DNA of 64,000 bases from DASWJZ01 sp963814905 (GTDB lineage Bacteria > Pseudomonadota > Alphaproteobacteria > Rhizobiales > Afifellaceae): contig CAWFEM010000015.1 in NCBI GenBank assembly GCA_963814905.1, positions 186,001 to 250,000 of the forward strand, read 5' to 3'. The notes under the pieces were generated by a model, which was not told the origin of the DNA, did no database searches, and saw only the letters and a program-made list of their open reading frames with translations. Below, one piece after another: positions 53,566 through 61,738 of this stretch. Each line of letters starts with the position of its first letter. The first letter of the stretch is position 1. The translations under genes and the position numbers were made by a program.

Positions 53566-54332
53566 CCGCTCCCGCGGCCCTCGTCACCGGCGCAAGCCGC
53601 GGGATCGGAAGGGCTATCGCTCTTTCTCTTGCAGCCGAAGGGTTCAACGTCGCGCTCAACAGTCTCGTCGACGACACTGAGCTCGCGTCCGCCGTCGCCG
53701 AGGTTCGTCATATGGGCGTGACGGCGGCCGGCTGCGTCGCCGATGTCGCCGACGTCGACGGCCACGACGCGCTCCTCGATGCCGCCGAAGCGGCGATCGG
53801 ACCTCTAACGACGCTCGTCAACAATGCCGGCATCGGCGTCATCGCCCGCGGCGATCCGCTTACGGCGAGCGTTGAGAGCTATGACCAGTGCCAGGCCGTG
53901 AACACCCGCGCGGTTTTCTTCCTCACCCAGGCTTTTGCGCGGCGCCTCATCGGCCGCGCGCGCGAGCCGGAGCGCCACTATTCCATTCTCAATATCTCCT
54001 CGGCGAACGCGGTCGCCGCGTCGGTGACGCGCGCCGAGTACTGCGTGTCCAAGGCGGCGGCGTCGATGATCACCAAATGCTTCGCCGCCCGCCTCGCAGC
54101 GGAGGACGTCAACGTCTACGAGATTCAGCCGGGCGTCATTGAGACCGACATGACCGCGCCGGTCCGGGCGGACTATCTGGCGCGCATCGCCGACGGCTTG
54201 ACGCTTACGCGTCGCATCGGGCAGTCATCCGAGGTCGGCGCCGCTGCAGCCGCGTTGGCGACCGGCCGCCTCGCCTATTCCACAGGTCAAGTGGTCCGCG
54301 TGGACGGCGGCCTGCTACTGCCCAGATTCTAA
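53562..54332 (+). CDS. SDR-family oxidoreductase (FabG-like)
   Basis: A 256-residue short-chain dehydrogenase with 'VTGASRGIGRAIALSLA', 'LVNNAGIGV', catalytic Ser in 'NISSANAVAAS', Tyr/Lys in 'EYCVSKAAASM', and 'YEIQPGVIETDM'. It starts at GTG 53562, overlapping the acyl-CoA dehydrogenase stop, so the two are translationally coupled. It may oxidise a hydroxyacyl-CoA or a sugar alcohol; the sequence does not decide. Confidence 0.88.
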   Translation: MTAPAALVTGASRGIGRAIALSLAAEGFNVALNSLVDDTELASAVAEVRHMGVTAAGCVADVADVDGHDALLDAAEAAIGPLTTLVNNAGIGVIARGDPLTASVESYDQCQAVNTRAVFFLTQAFARRLIGRAREPERHYSILNISSANAVAASVTRAEYCVSKAAASMITKCFAARLAAEDVNVYEIQPGVIETDMTAPVRADYLARIADGLTLTRRIGQSSEVGAAAAALATGRLAYSTGQVVRVDGGLLLPRF

Positions 54333-54393
54333 GCCATGCTCGAGATTCTGCCCCTTCGCCTCTACGGCGTCGCCTCCTAGGCCGCCGGTTACA

Positions 54394-55248
54394 ATGCGCA
54401 ACCTCGCCGGCCGGCTCGATCTCTGCTCCATCAACACGGCGACGCTCGGTCACCGCACACCGATCGGCGAGACAATCGACGCGATCGCGCGCGCGGGTTT
54501 CGGGTCGATCTGTCCCTGGCGGCGCGAGGTCGACGGCGGCGACGTGGCGGAAATTGCTGGCCGCATCAGCGACGCCGGGCTGACGGTCTCGGGCTATTGC
54601 CGCAGCAGCTATCTCCCTGCGCGGGACCGTGCGGAGTTTCTTGCCAACCTTGACGACAACCGCCGGGCCATCGACCAGGCCGCCCGCCTCGGTGCGGCAT
54701 GCTTTGTGATGGTCGTCGGCTCGCTCCCGGAAGGCTCCCGCGATCTCGCATTGGCGCGCGCGGCGGTCGAAGAAGGAACCGAGCGGCTTCTAGAGCACGC
54801 GCGCGAGGCGAACGTGCGCCTGGCGCTTGAGCCTCTTCATCCGATGTATGCGGGCGACCGCTCGTGCCTCAGCACGCTGGAGCAGGCGCTCGATATCGCC
54901 GACCGCGTCGAGCCCTCCGGCGCAGGCGAGCCAAGCCTCGGCGTCGCTCTCGACACCTATCACATCTGGTGGGACCCAAAGCTTGCCGCCGGGATAGAAC
55001 GGGCGGGATCGGCTCGGCGGATTTTCGCTTTCCACGTTTGCGATTGGCTGGTGCCGACCCGCGATCTTCTGAACGACCGCGGCATGATGGGCGACGGTGT
55101 GATCGATATCCGCGGCATCCGACAAAAGGTGGAGGCGGCGGGCTACGCGGGCGCGGTGGAGGTGGAGATATTCTCCACCGACTGGTGGCAGCGTTCGGCG
55201 GATGAGATTCTCTCCGTTTGTGCCGCCCGTTTGCAGGAGGTGTGCTGA
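54394..55248 (+). CDS. Sugar phosphate isomerase/epimerase (xylose isomerase-like TIM barrel)
   Basis: A 284-residue AP-endonuclease-2-like TIM barrel. 'LDLCSINTATLGHRTPI' opens the barrel. Metal-ligand positions are seen in 'LALEPLHPMYAGDRS' (Glu), 'LGVALDTYHIWWD' (Asp, His), 'FAFHVCDWLVPTRD' (His, Asp) and 'GAVEVEIFSTDWW' (Glu). Such proteins isomerise or epimerise sugars or keto-acids, or act as dehydratases or inosose-type enzymes. It lies 61 bp after the SDR. At its 3' end an AGGAGG leads into a 22-codon frame. Confidence 0.85.
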   Translation: MRNLAGRLDLCSINTATLGHRTPIGETIDAIARAGFGSICPWRREVDGGDVAEIAGRISDAGLTVSGYCRSSYLPARDRAEFLANLDDNRRAIDQAARLGAACFVMVVGSLPEGSRDLALARAAVEEGTERLLEHAREANVRLALEPLHPMYAGDRSCLSTLEQALDIADRVEPSGAGEPSLGVALDTYHIWWDPKLAAGIERAGSARRIFAFHVCDWLVPTRDLLNDRGMMGDGVIDIRGIRQKVEAAGYAGAVEVEIFSTDWWQRSADEILSVCAARLQEVC

Positions 55249-55316
55249 TGGCCCGCCCGCCGAACCCGGTCGAACGCGCTGCCGATATGCCGCAACCGCC
55301 CTGGAGGGCGGCGTGA
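55248..55316 (+). CDS. Possible 22-residue small protein or coupling leader peptide
   Basis: A 22-codon frame whose ATG overlaps the isomerase stop (TGATG) and has a textbook AGGAGG 7 bases upstream, and whose stop is one base before the next start (TGAGATG). The predicted peptide begins 'MARPPNPVERAADMPQP', rich in proline. It could be a real small protein or simply a translational bridge to the GlcG/HbpS-like gene. No family is recognised. Confidence 0.35.
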   Translation: MARPPNPVERAADMPQPPWRAA

Positions 55317-55317
55317 G

Positions 55318-55773
55318 ATGAGCGCGGTCCGCAGCGTGTCCGTGATCACCCATGCAGCGGCGCAGCAAGCGATCGAAGCCGCTCTGGCTCATGCCGCACA
55401 AAACGGCTGGAAGGTCGCGGCCGCGGTCTGCGATCCCTCCGGCGCGCTGATCGCCTTCGGGCGCCTCGACGGCGCGCCGGCGCCGGTCGGCGATTTTGCG
55501 ATCGACAAGGCGTACACCGCCGCCACTTTGCGGACCTCGACGCGCGCCTTCGGCGAGCGGATGGCGAGCCGGCCGGTGCTTTCGCTCGGGCTCGCCAACC
55601 GCGCCCGGGTGCTTGCCTGGGAAGGCGGCCTGCCGATCGAGATCGGGGGATCGGTGGTTGGCGGGATCGGGGTCTCGGGCGCCGCCGGCGAGGAGGACGA
55701 AGCGTGCGCGGCGGCGGCGATCCGCGCGGTAACCGGACAGGCGACAGAAGGAGAAGACCGATCGCGCAATTGA
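55318..55773 (+). CDS. GlcG/HbpS-family (DUF336) heme-binding-like protein
   Basis: A 151-residue protein of the GlcG/HbpS family. Typical blocks are 'GWKVAAAVCDPSGALIAFGR', 'FAIDKAYTAATLRTSTRAFG' and 'GLPIEIGGSVVGGIGVSG'. HbpS binds heme, but many members sit in catabolic operons with no proven function. It lies within the operon between the isomerase and the second aldo/keto reductase, with TGATG coupling to the latter. It has no signal peptide, so it is cytoplasmic. Confidence 0.86.
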   Translation: MSAVRSVSVITHAAAQQAIEAALAHAAQNGWKVAAAVCDPSGALIAFGRLDGAPAPVGDFAIDKAYTAATLRTSTRAFGERMASRPVLSLGLANRARVLAWEGGLPIEIGGSVVGGIGVSGAAGEEDEACAAAAIRAVTGQATEGEDRSRN

Positions 55774-56570
55774 TGCTTGGGCCCATGCCGGCGGTCGGCT
55801 TCGGCACTTGGCCGCTTGCCGGCGATGCCTGCCGGCGCCTTGTCGCGGAAGCGATCGACGTCGGTTACCGCGCCATCGACACCGCGCAGCGCTACGAGAA
55901 CGAAGCCGAAGTCGGAGCGGGTATCCGAGACGCGGGGCTTCCGCGCGAAGAAATTTTTATCACGACGAAGATCGGGCCGAACCGCCTCCGCGCCGAGCAA
56001 GTCGGGCCGGCGGTCGATGAAAGCCTGGAGCGCATCGGGGTCGATACGATCGACCTCCTGCTCATCCACTGGCCCAATCCGGAGGTGCCGATCGCGGACA
56101 CCATGCACGCGCTCGACGAGGCGCGCTGCGCCGGCAAAGCGCGGCTTCTCGGCCTCAGCAATTTCACCGTCGCGCTGTTGAGCGATGCGAAGAAGGTCGG
56201 CGTCCCCCTCTTCTGCAATCAGATCGAGTTCCATCCGTTCCTCGATCAGAGCAAGGTGCTGGCGGCGTGCCGCGCGGCCGAAATGTTCGTCGTCGCCTTC
56301 AGTCCGCTTGCGCGCGGACGCGTGGCCCATTCGCCGGTCCTTTCGGCGATCGGACGAAAGCATGGGCGGACCGAAGCGCAGATCGCGCTGCGGTGGCTCG
56401 TTCAGCAGCCCGGCGTCGGCTACGCCGCCAAGGCCTCGTCGCGCGCTCGCATGGTGGAAAACCTGGCAGTGACGGATTTCGCGCTGTCCTCCGAAGAGAT
56501 GGCCGAGGTCTCCGCGCTCGCCGACGGCACCCGAGTCGTCAATCTCCCGATCGCGCCAGACTGGGATTGA
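55773..56570 (+). CDS. Aldo/keto reductase (2,5-diketo-D-gluconate reductase type)
   Basis: A 265-residue aldo/keto reductase. Tetrad residues are in 'YRAIDTAQRYENEAEVG' (Asp, Tyr), 'IFITTKIGPNRLRAE' (Lys) and 'LLLIHWPNPE' (His). 'LGLSNFTVALL' and 'NQIEFHPFLDQ' belong to the AKR5/2,5-diketogluconate reductase branch. ATG 55773 overlaps the previous stop. It belongs to a different branch from the enzyme at 47227. It is the last gene of the module III plus-strand operon, convergent with the RidA gene. Confidence 0.87.
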   Translation: MLGPMPAVGFGTWPLAGDACRRLVAEAIDVGYRAIDTAQRYENEAEVGAGIRDAGLPREEIFITTKIGPNRLRAEQVGPAVDESLERIGVDTIDLLLIHWPNPEVPIADTMHALDEARCAGKARLLGLSNFTVALLSDAKKVGVPLFCNQIEFHPFLDQSKVLAACRAAEMFVVAFSPLARGRVAHSPVLSAIGRKHGRTEAQIALRWLVQQPGVGYAAKASSRARMVENLAVTDFALSSEEMAEVSALADGTRVVNLPIAPDWD

Positions 56571-56606
56571 GATCGCCAGCACCCGCGCCCCGGGACTTCG
56601 CCGACC

Positions 56607-57146
56607 TCACCGAGGCGGCTTGTAGGCGATCACCTTGATCTCCACTCGGCAGTCGAACATGAAGTCGACGCGGAAGACCGAGCGCGTCGGACAATTGCGC
56701 TTGAAGAATTCGGCATAGGCGGTGTTCACCTCGGGGAAGTCCCGCGGGTCGCGCAGCCACACCGACGTGTCGACAACGTCCGCAAGCGTGCATCCCGCTT
56801 CCATCAGCGACTTTTCGATATTGCGCAGGCTCTCGCGTGTCTCCTCCGCAACACTGCGCGGCGGCAAATTGCTGCCATCGCTGATCACCAGCCCCCTCTC
56901 GTCATAAACGACGTTCGCCGGGTCGAACTCGTGATCGCCCTGCGCCGAGGCGAACACGAAATCGCCGGCCCGCATCGCAAGCGAAATCGGAAAGCCAGGT
57001 TCGCTTCCATAGCCCTGTCGCGGCGCCGTGGGGGCGCTCGCTGCCGACCGCTTCGGCACCTTACGCTTCGCCGCGGTCTTCTTCGAAGTCGTCCGCTTCG
57101 TCGTCTTGTTCTTCACGACCCGGCGTTTCGGCTTGGCGGCTTTCAT
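56607..57146 (-). CDS. RidA/YjgF-family protein with a basic N-terminal tail
   Basis: A 179-residue protein whose last 125 or so residues are a RidA/YjgF domain ('ISLAMRAGDFVFASAQGDHE', 'TRESLRNIEKSLMEAGCTLAD', 'CPTRSVFRVDFMFDCRVEIK'). The substrate-binding Arg of the imine deaminase is present. The first 45 residues are almost pure Lys/Arg/Thr/Ala ('KPKRRVVKNKTTKRTTSKKT'), like histone H1 or AlgP tails, and unusual for RidA. ATG 57146 follows GGGGAGG at 6 bases, so the tail is truly part of the gene. It is the last gene of the operon after DadA; RidA would remove reactive enamine/imine made by such flavin enzymes. Confidence 0.87.
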   Translation of the reverse strand: MKAAKPKRRVVKNKTTKRTTSKKTAAKRKVPKRSAASAPTAPRQGYGSEPGFPISLAMRAGDFVFASAQGDHEFDPANVVYDERGLVISDGSNLPPRSVAEETRESLRNIEKSLMEAGCTLADVVDTSVWLRDPRDFPEVNTAYAEFFKRNCPTRSVFRVDFMFDCRVEIKVIAYKPPR

Positions 57147-57168
57147 TGCTTTCCTCCCCTCGCCAACG

Positions 57169-58428
57169 TCAATGATCAACGAGCGCAAAGCCGCTCATAT
57201 CGATCGACGGCGTGCGACCCGCGACGATGTCAGCGACCACCTGCCCGGAGCCGCAGCCCATGGTCCAACCGAGGTGGCCGTGACCGGCCGCAAGATAGAG
57301 ATTGGCAAGCGGCGAGCGGCCGAGGATCGGCGTGCCTGTCGGAGTCACCGGCCTGACGCCGGCCCAGAACTTGGCCGTCGCCGGGTCGTAGCACCTGGCG
57401 AAATCGGGAAACACGCTGATGACGTTGTTGACGATCGCCTGACAGCGCGCGCGGCTCGGCGTCGTGTCATAGGCCGCGACCTCAGCGGAGCCGGAGACGC
57501 GCAGCCGGTCGCCGAGCGGCACCAGCCCGAAGATTCGCCCGTCGTCGGCGATCGGCATTTTCGGACGGTCCGCCCACGGCGCGCCGGAGACGGTGATCGT
57601 GACCCCCTTGACCGGATAGATCGGAACGCTGATGCCGACGCTCTTGAGGATGAGCGGCGTGAAGCTTGCAAGCGCCGCCACGAAATTGTCTGCCTTGATC
57701 GCTCCGCGACTCGTATGGACGGCCGAGACCTTACCGCCGCTTGCCTCAAGCCGCTGGATTTCCGTGCCGTAGTTGAACTTGACGCCGAGCGCCGCGGCAG
57801 CAGCCGCGAGGCCGGTGGTGAACTTGTGGCAGTCGCCGGCCTCGTCGCCCGGAAAATACAGTCCGCCCACCAGCGACGACACAGTCGGCCCGAGCGAGGG
57901 CTCAAGCGCTGCACACTCCTGCGGTGTCAGCGACTTGAAGGGCAAGCCGTGCTCAGCGAATAGCTCGGCCGATTTCGCGCTCGCCTCGAACGAGTCCTGG
58001 CTCGTGTAGACCTTCAGCACACCGTTCGTGCGCATGTCGTAATCGAGCGCGATCTCGCTGCGGATCTGCTTCACGACCTCCAGGCTATGCAGCGCGATTC
58101 GCAAGTTCGTCAGCGAATTCCGCTTGAAGCGCTCCGGCGTGCAGTTGGCGATGAACTTCATCCCCCACCGCCACATATTCGGGATGGCGCCGTAGCGCAC
58201 CAGCAACGGAGCATCTTCCTGGCCGAGCCATTTCAGGATCTTCATCGGCATGCCGGGCTGCGACCACGGCTCGACCTCCGCGGCGTGAAGCACGCCGCCG
58301 TTCCCAAAGCTCGTCTCGAGCGCGGCCCCGTTCTGGCGCTCGATCACCTCGACTTCATGGCCGTTCTTGGCAAGGAAATAGGCCGTGGCCGTGCCGACAA
58401 CGCCAGCTCCGAGAACGATCGTCTTCAT
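57169..58428 (-). CDS. D-amino acid dehydrogenase (DadA-type FAD oxidoreductase)
   Basis: A 419-residue FAD-dependent DAO-fold enzyme matching the small subunit of D-amino acid dehydrogenase. FAD motif at the start 'IVLGAGVVGTATAYFLAKNG', then 'ETSFGNGGVLHAAEVEPWS', 'GLYFPGDEAGDCHKFTTGL', and the C-terminal 'GHGHLGWTMGCGSGQVVADI'. It oxidises D-amino acids to keto acids with transfer of electrons to quinone. ATG 58428 has GGGAGG 6 bases upstream. It lies 22 bp after the DSD1-like gene and 22 bp before the RidA gene, so the three act on D-configured amino acids together. Confidence 0.9.
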   Translation of the reverse strand: MKTIVLGAGVVGTATAYFLAKNGHEVEVIERQNGAALETSFGNGGVLHAAEVEPWSQPGMPMKILKWLGQEDAPLLVRYGAIPNMWRWGMKFIANCTPERFKRNSLTNLRIALHSLEVVKQIRSEIALDYDMRTNGVLKVYTSQDSFEASAKSAELFAEHGLPFKSLTPQECAALEPSLGPTVSSLVGGLYFPGDEAGDCHKFTTGLAAAAAALGVKFNYGTEIQRLEASGGKVSAVHTSRGAIKADNFVAALASFTPLILKSVGISVPIYPVKGVTITVSGAPWADRPKMPIADDGRIFGLVPLGDRLRVSGSAEVAAYDTTPSRARCQAIVNNVISVFPDFARCYDPATAKFWAGVRPVTPTGTPILGRSPLANLYLAAGHGHLGWTMGCGSGQVVADIVAGRTPSIDMSGFALVDH

Positions 58429-58450
58429 CTTCGTCCTCCCGTCCCGACTC

Positions 58451-59593
58451 TCAATACCCGCGCGCGTCGACCGGCCAGATTTCCACCAGCGTATCCCCCC
58501 GGAGGCAGTGATAGTGATTGTGGAGATTGATGGTCGGGTCACAGTGCGGCGTGAGGAACTCGACCGGATCGCCGAGCTTCAGCGCGCCGCCGTTCGGGTC
58601 GTATTTGAGGTCGCCGTGCTCATCGCCCTCGAACACGAACTTCCCGTCCTTGAGCTTCGGAGAGAACACCACGGGCATGCCGCCTTCGGTCGACAGAGCC
58701 TTATAGCCGGCGTTGACGATGGCGTGCCCTTCACGCGACGCGATAACGGTCGCAAGAACAAAGAGCGAGGCGTCAAACGGGCGCTCTCCGGTGCGTTCGA
58801 TCTCGTAGTATTCGCGGTCCATGAACGGATAGGAACCCGGCTGGATCTCCGTGAAGACGCCGCCGGAGATGTCTGTGTCGAAGGTACCGGTGCCACCGCC
58901 GGTGACAATCTCGGGCGAGAGGCCCTCCGCTTTCAGCGCTGCGATCAGCTCACGAAGGCGCGCCATCTCTCCTTCCGCCGCCTTCTTGCGTTCGGCGGGA
59001 GACGGGATGTGCTGCAGATGACCGTAATAGGCGTGGAGGCCGCGATAAGAGAGGTGCGGCGACTCCTTCACCTGGCGGGCAAGCGCGACGGCCGCCTCGA
59101 CCGTGGCCACCCCCGTGCGGTCCTGGCCGACATCGAACTCGACCAGAAGCGACAGCGGCTTGCCGGAATTCTCGGCCGCCGCTGCGAGCTGGCCCACGTT
59201 CAGGGGATCTTCGATGTTGAGGATCAGGCCGTTCGACTGCGCGTTCAGCGCCATTGCGCGATCGATCGCCGCTGGCGTCACCGCTTCGGAGGTGACGAGG
59301 ATGTTTTCGATGCCCGCGCTCGCCATGACCTCCGCTTCGCTCAAAGTCGCGCAGCAAATGCCGATCGCGCCGGCAGCGATCTGACGCCGGGCGATCTCGA
59401 TCGACTTCCCGCCCTTGCTGTGCGGACGAAGATTGACGCCCGCCGCCTTGGTCAATCTCGCCATCGCGGCGATATTGCGGTCAAGCGCATCGAGGTCGAG
59501 CAGGAGCGCCGGCGTGTTGAGCATCGAGCGACTCCTTGCAACGCCGATGAACCGCTCATTTGGCCCGAGGCCGGCTGTTCGGGGATTGCCCAT
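58451..59593 (-). CDS. DSD1-family PLP enzyme (D-threonine aldolase / D-3-hydroxyaspartate aldolase-like)
   Basis: A 380-residue fold-type III PLP enzyme with an alanine racemase-like N-terminal domain. Blocks include 'NTPALLLDLDALDRNIA', 'LRPHSKGGKSIEIARRQ' (PLP-Lys region, where most relatives have KTHK), 'LVEFDVGQDRTGVA', 'GGGTGTFDTDIS' and the metal site 'LTPHCDPTINLHNHYH'. Relatives cleave or dehydrate D-beta-hydroxy-amino acids. ATG 59593 is 2 bp after the apionate-lactonase-like stop, with GGGAGG in between. The altered sequence around the Lys makes the exact reaction uncertain. Confidence 0.85.
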   Translation of the reverse strand: MGNPRTAGLGPNERFIGVARSRSMLNTPALLLDLDALDRNIAAMARLTKAAGVNLRPHSKGGKSIEIARRQIAAGAIGICCATLSEAEVMASAGIENILVTSEAVTPAAIDRAMALNAQSNGLILNIEDPLNVGQLAAAAENSGKPLSLLVEFDVGQDRTGVATVEAAVALARQVKESPHLSYRGLHAYYGHLQHIPSPAERKKAAEGEMARLRELIAALKAEGLSPEIVTGGGTGTFDTDISGGVFTEIQPGSYPFMDREYYEIERTGERPFDASLFVLATVIASREGHAIVNAGYKALSTEGGMPVVFSPKLKDGKFVFEGDEHGDLKYDPNGGALKLGDPVEFLTPHCDPTINLHNHYHCLRGDTLVEIWPVDARGY

Positions 59594-59595
59594 TG

Positions 59596-61560
59596 TTAGC
59601 CTCCCATCTGGATACGGACGACGCCATACGCGCCGATCTCAATTTCGTTCTTGACGAGCGTCGTCGTGCTCGTCTCCAGGAATGCCGGGTCCATGACAGC
59701 CGGCTCGAACGTCGATTCATCGAGCCGCGCGACATGCCCGCCGCAAACCTCAGCCGGCAGCAGGACCCGTTGCGGCGCATCGCACAGATTGGCGAGCCAA
59801 AGACACGTGCCCGTGTCCGCCGCGCTGAACGCGAGGGCCGCAACACGCGTCCGGTCGGACGACACAGCCTCGACGCATAGGCGGCCGGCAGCCTTCGCCA
59901 TCGCCGCGACGACATGGAAAGCGGGATAGACGGCGGGGACACCGAGCGTGTCGAACCACGGCTGCTCCTGTCGCATCCGGCAATGCACGATGCCGGCTCC
60001 GCCTACCAGTTCCGCGGGGCTCACAGCTGCAGCACCGCCGCGGGCCAGCTCGCCGATCGATGCCAGCGTCCACGCCGCGCCAAACAGACCGCGGTGGCGC
60101 GGGTCCATGCCGCTCAGCGTGTGCCGGCAATTATCCGGATTGGCTGCAGGATTTCCGGCGGGCTCCGCGTCAAAGCCGATCCCCGATGAAACGATCCGAT
60201 AAGGAGTCTCGCCGGCAAATGCCCGGACCGTACGCGCGATGTGCTGGAAGGATTCCAGGTTCTCCATCATGGCGCGATCGTCTGAGGCATGGACCACGCT
60301 GCACGACATATGTGCGATGTAGTCGATCAGCCCGATCGGCGGCCAATTGCGGTTGAGCTCGGTGAAGAATGAGAACGTCCCGCCGCCGATGACGGCATCG
60401 GGAAATGCCGCGCGGGCGGAGCGATAGAGATCGCCGAGCAGCGAAAGCGGCGGCGGCGGCGGTCCGGGTTCCTGGCGGATACGATCCTCGGCGGCGGCAA
60501 CGAGGATCGATTCCGGCCGCACGCCGGACTCCTTCAGCTGCGCGGCGAGATCGGCAAGCTCGACGGACGGCTCGCGCTGGCACGGCACGACCAGCTCCAG
60601 CGTGAGCCCCGCGCCCACCGCCTGCGCCAGGTCGCCGAGCGCCTTCATCTCCTTCACGCCGTGGCCGGCGCGCGGATCGATCCGACCGTTCAGAAGCTGC
60701 GGGCCGGCCACGCGCGCAAGCTCCGCGGCGTCGCGCGCTTCCTTCATCCATGGCAGGGGCGCTCGAAGGCCGATCGAGGGCATCCGGGTCGCAGCGGTGC
60801 GGCCGAGCGCAACCTCGACCGGACGGTCGTCTGCCGACCCGCCGTGCGCCTTCGGCAGCGGCCCGGAAAAAGTGAGCGTCACCGCCTGCGTAACGCTCTC
60901 GCCGCCTTTGAGCGTGTACGGATACGGCAAGCTCAGCGGACGCACGTAGGTCTTGAACGACGCGTCGAGCCAGTTGCGGTGATCTTCCGTCTCCCAGGCG
61001 TCGCCTTCCATCGTGCAGGTCGCCCAGACGCCCGGCTCGACCTGATGCGCCATGGCGCGCACGTTAAAGAAGCACTGCTCCGGATCGACGAGCGCGGGAA
61101 AGCGCGCCCGCCGCTTGACGCCGTCGACGTGTGTGATCTCGACGGGGCAGCCGACCACGCGCTCAAGCGGATGCAGAACGACGAAGCCCGTCCGGTTGGT
61201 GACGAAATCCTCGGTCGGGTGAGCGGTGCCGACGAAACGCAGCGAACCGCTCGCCTCTCCGACGATCTCAGCCGTCCAGGGCAGCTCGCCATCGCGTGTG
61301 CGGCAGAGCGCGTTGAAGGCGACGCGGAAGCCGTCGTCGTTCTGCTCGATCCTGAGATCGGAGATCTCGGCGCCGGCGGTATCCCAGGACTGGTCGCGCA
61401 CGAGAAACGCCATGCCGCGCAGCACCTCAACGCCGTTCAGCTTGATCCAGCGAAGCGCCCCGTTCTCAAGCGTCGCGGAGACCGGGCCGGCATGAAGCAC
61501 GATGCGCTCCGGAAGAGGCTCCGCCGTGCCGAACAGGGCGATGGAGGTCTCAACCGCCAT
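59596..61560 (-). CDS. Putative D-apionate lactonase-like protein
   Basis: A 654-residue soluble protein. The N-terminal beta-rich domain 'ALFGTAEPLPERIVLHAGP', 'LRWIKLNGVEVLRGMAF' and 'VRDQSWDTAGAEISDL' resembles the D-apionate lactonase (ApnL) family as I remember it. A middle TIM-barrel-like domain follows, with 'IGGGTFSFFTELNRNWPP' and 'YIAHMSCSVVHASDD', and then a C-terminal beta domain. ApnL opens D-apionolactone to D-apionate. An apiosidase-like gene 1 kb away supports this. However, it heads an operon with D-amino acid enzymes, which does not. The start is ATG 61560 or GTG 61566. Confidence 0.6.
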   Translation of the reverse strand: MAVETSIALFGTAEPLPERIVLHAGPVSATLENGALRWIKLNGVEVLRGMAFLVRDQSWDTAGAEISDLRIEQNDDGFRVAFNALCRTRDGELPWTAEIVGEASGSLRFVGTAHPTEDFVTNRTGFVVLHPLERVVGCPVEITHVDGVKRRARFPALVDPEQCFFNVRAMAHQVEPGVWATCTMEGDAWETEDHRNWLDASFKTYVRPLSLPYPYTLKGGESVTQAVTLTFSGPLPKAHGGSADDRPVEVALGRTAATRMPSIGLRAPLPWMKEARDAAELARVAGPQLLNGRIDPRAGHGVKEMKALGDLAQAVGAGLTLELVVPCQREPSVELADLAAQLKESGVRPESILVAAAEDRIRQEPGPPPPPLSLLGDLYRSARAAFPDAVIGGGTFSFFTELNRNWPPIGLIDYIAHMSCSVVHASDDRAMMENLESFQHIARTVRAFAGETPYRIVSSGIGFDAEPAGNPAANPDNCRHTLSGMDPRHRGLFGAAWTLASIGELARGGAAAVSPAELVGGAGIVHCRMRQEQPWFDTLGVPAVYPAFHVVAAMAKAAGRLCVEAVSSDRTRVAALAFSAADTGTCLWLANLCDAPQRVLLPAEVCGGHVARLDESTFEPAVMDPAFLETSTTTLVKNEIEIGAYGVVRIQMGG

Positions 61561-61573
61561 GCACACCGTCCGT

Positions 61574-61594
61574 TTGTCCTGTCGCTAAGGACAA
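61574..61594. promoter_or_regulatory. Inverted repeat TTGTCCT-N7-AGGACAA
   Basis: A perfect 7-bp inverted repeat, 13 bp before the start of the lactonase-like gene. A related repeat lies at 61698-61716 on the SDR side of the same divergent promoter, suggesting one regulator for both. Confidence 0.45.
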
Positions 61595-61626
61595 TTTCAG
61601 TTCGGCGACAGCATCGGCCCGGTCAC

Positions 61627-61638
61627 CGAAATATTTCG
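61627..61638. promoter_or_regulatory. Palindrome CGAAATATTTCG
   Basis: A perfect 12-base palindrome in the middle of the 178-bp divergent promoter between the lactonase-like and SDR genes. It may be an operator for a regulator outside the window. Confidence 0.35.
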
Positions 61639-61697
61639 AACGATCCGTGCGCGTATTGCACCGTCGGGCTTGTTTGATGCGCGCTTCGGATGCGAAA

Positions 61698-61716
61698 TGT
61701 CCTTCCTTGCGGACAA
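61698..61716. promoter_or_regulatory. Inverted repeat TGTCC-N8-GGACA
   Basis: A second TGTCC/GGACA inverted repeat, 22 bp before the SDR start. The spacer is one base shorter than in the copy at 61574-61594. Confidence 0.35.
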
Positions 61717-61738
61717 TAGATTTCGGAGCAAAGCTGCG

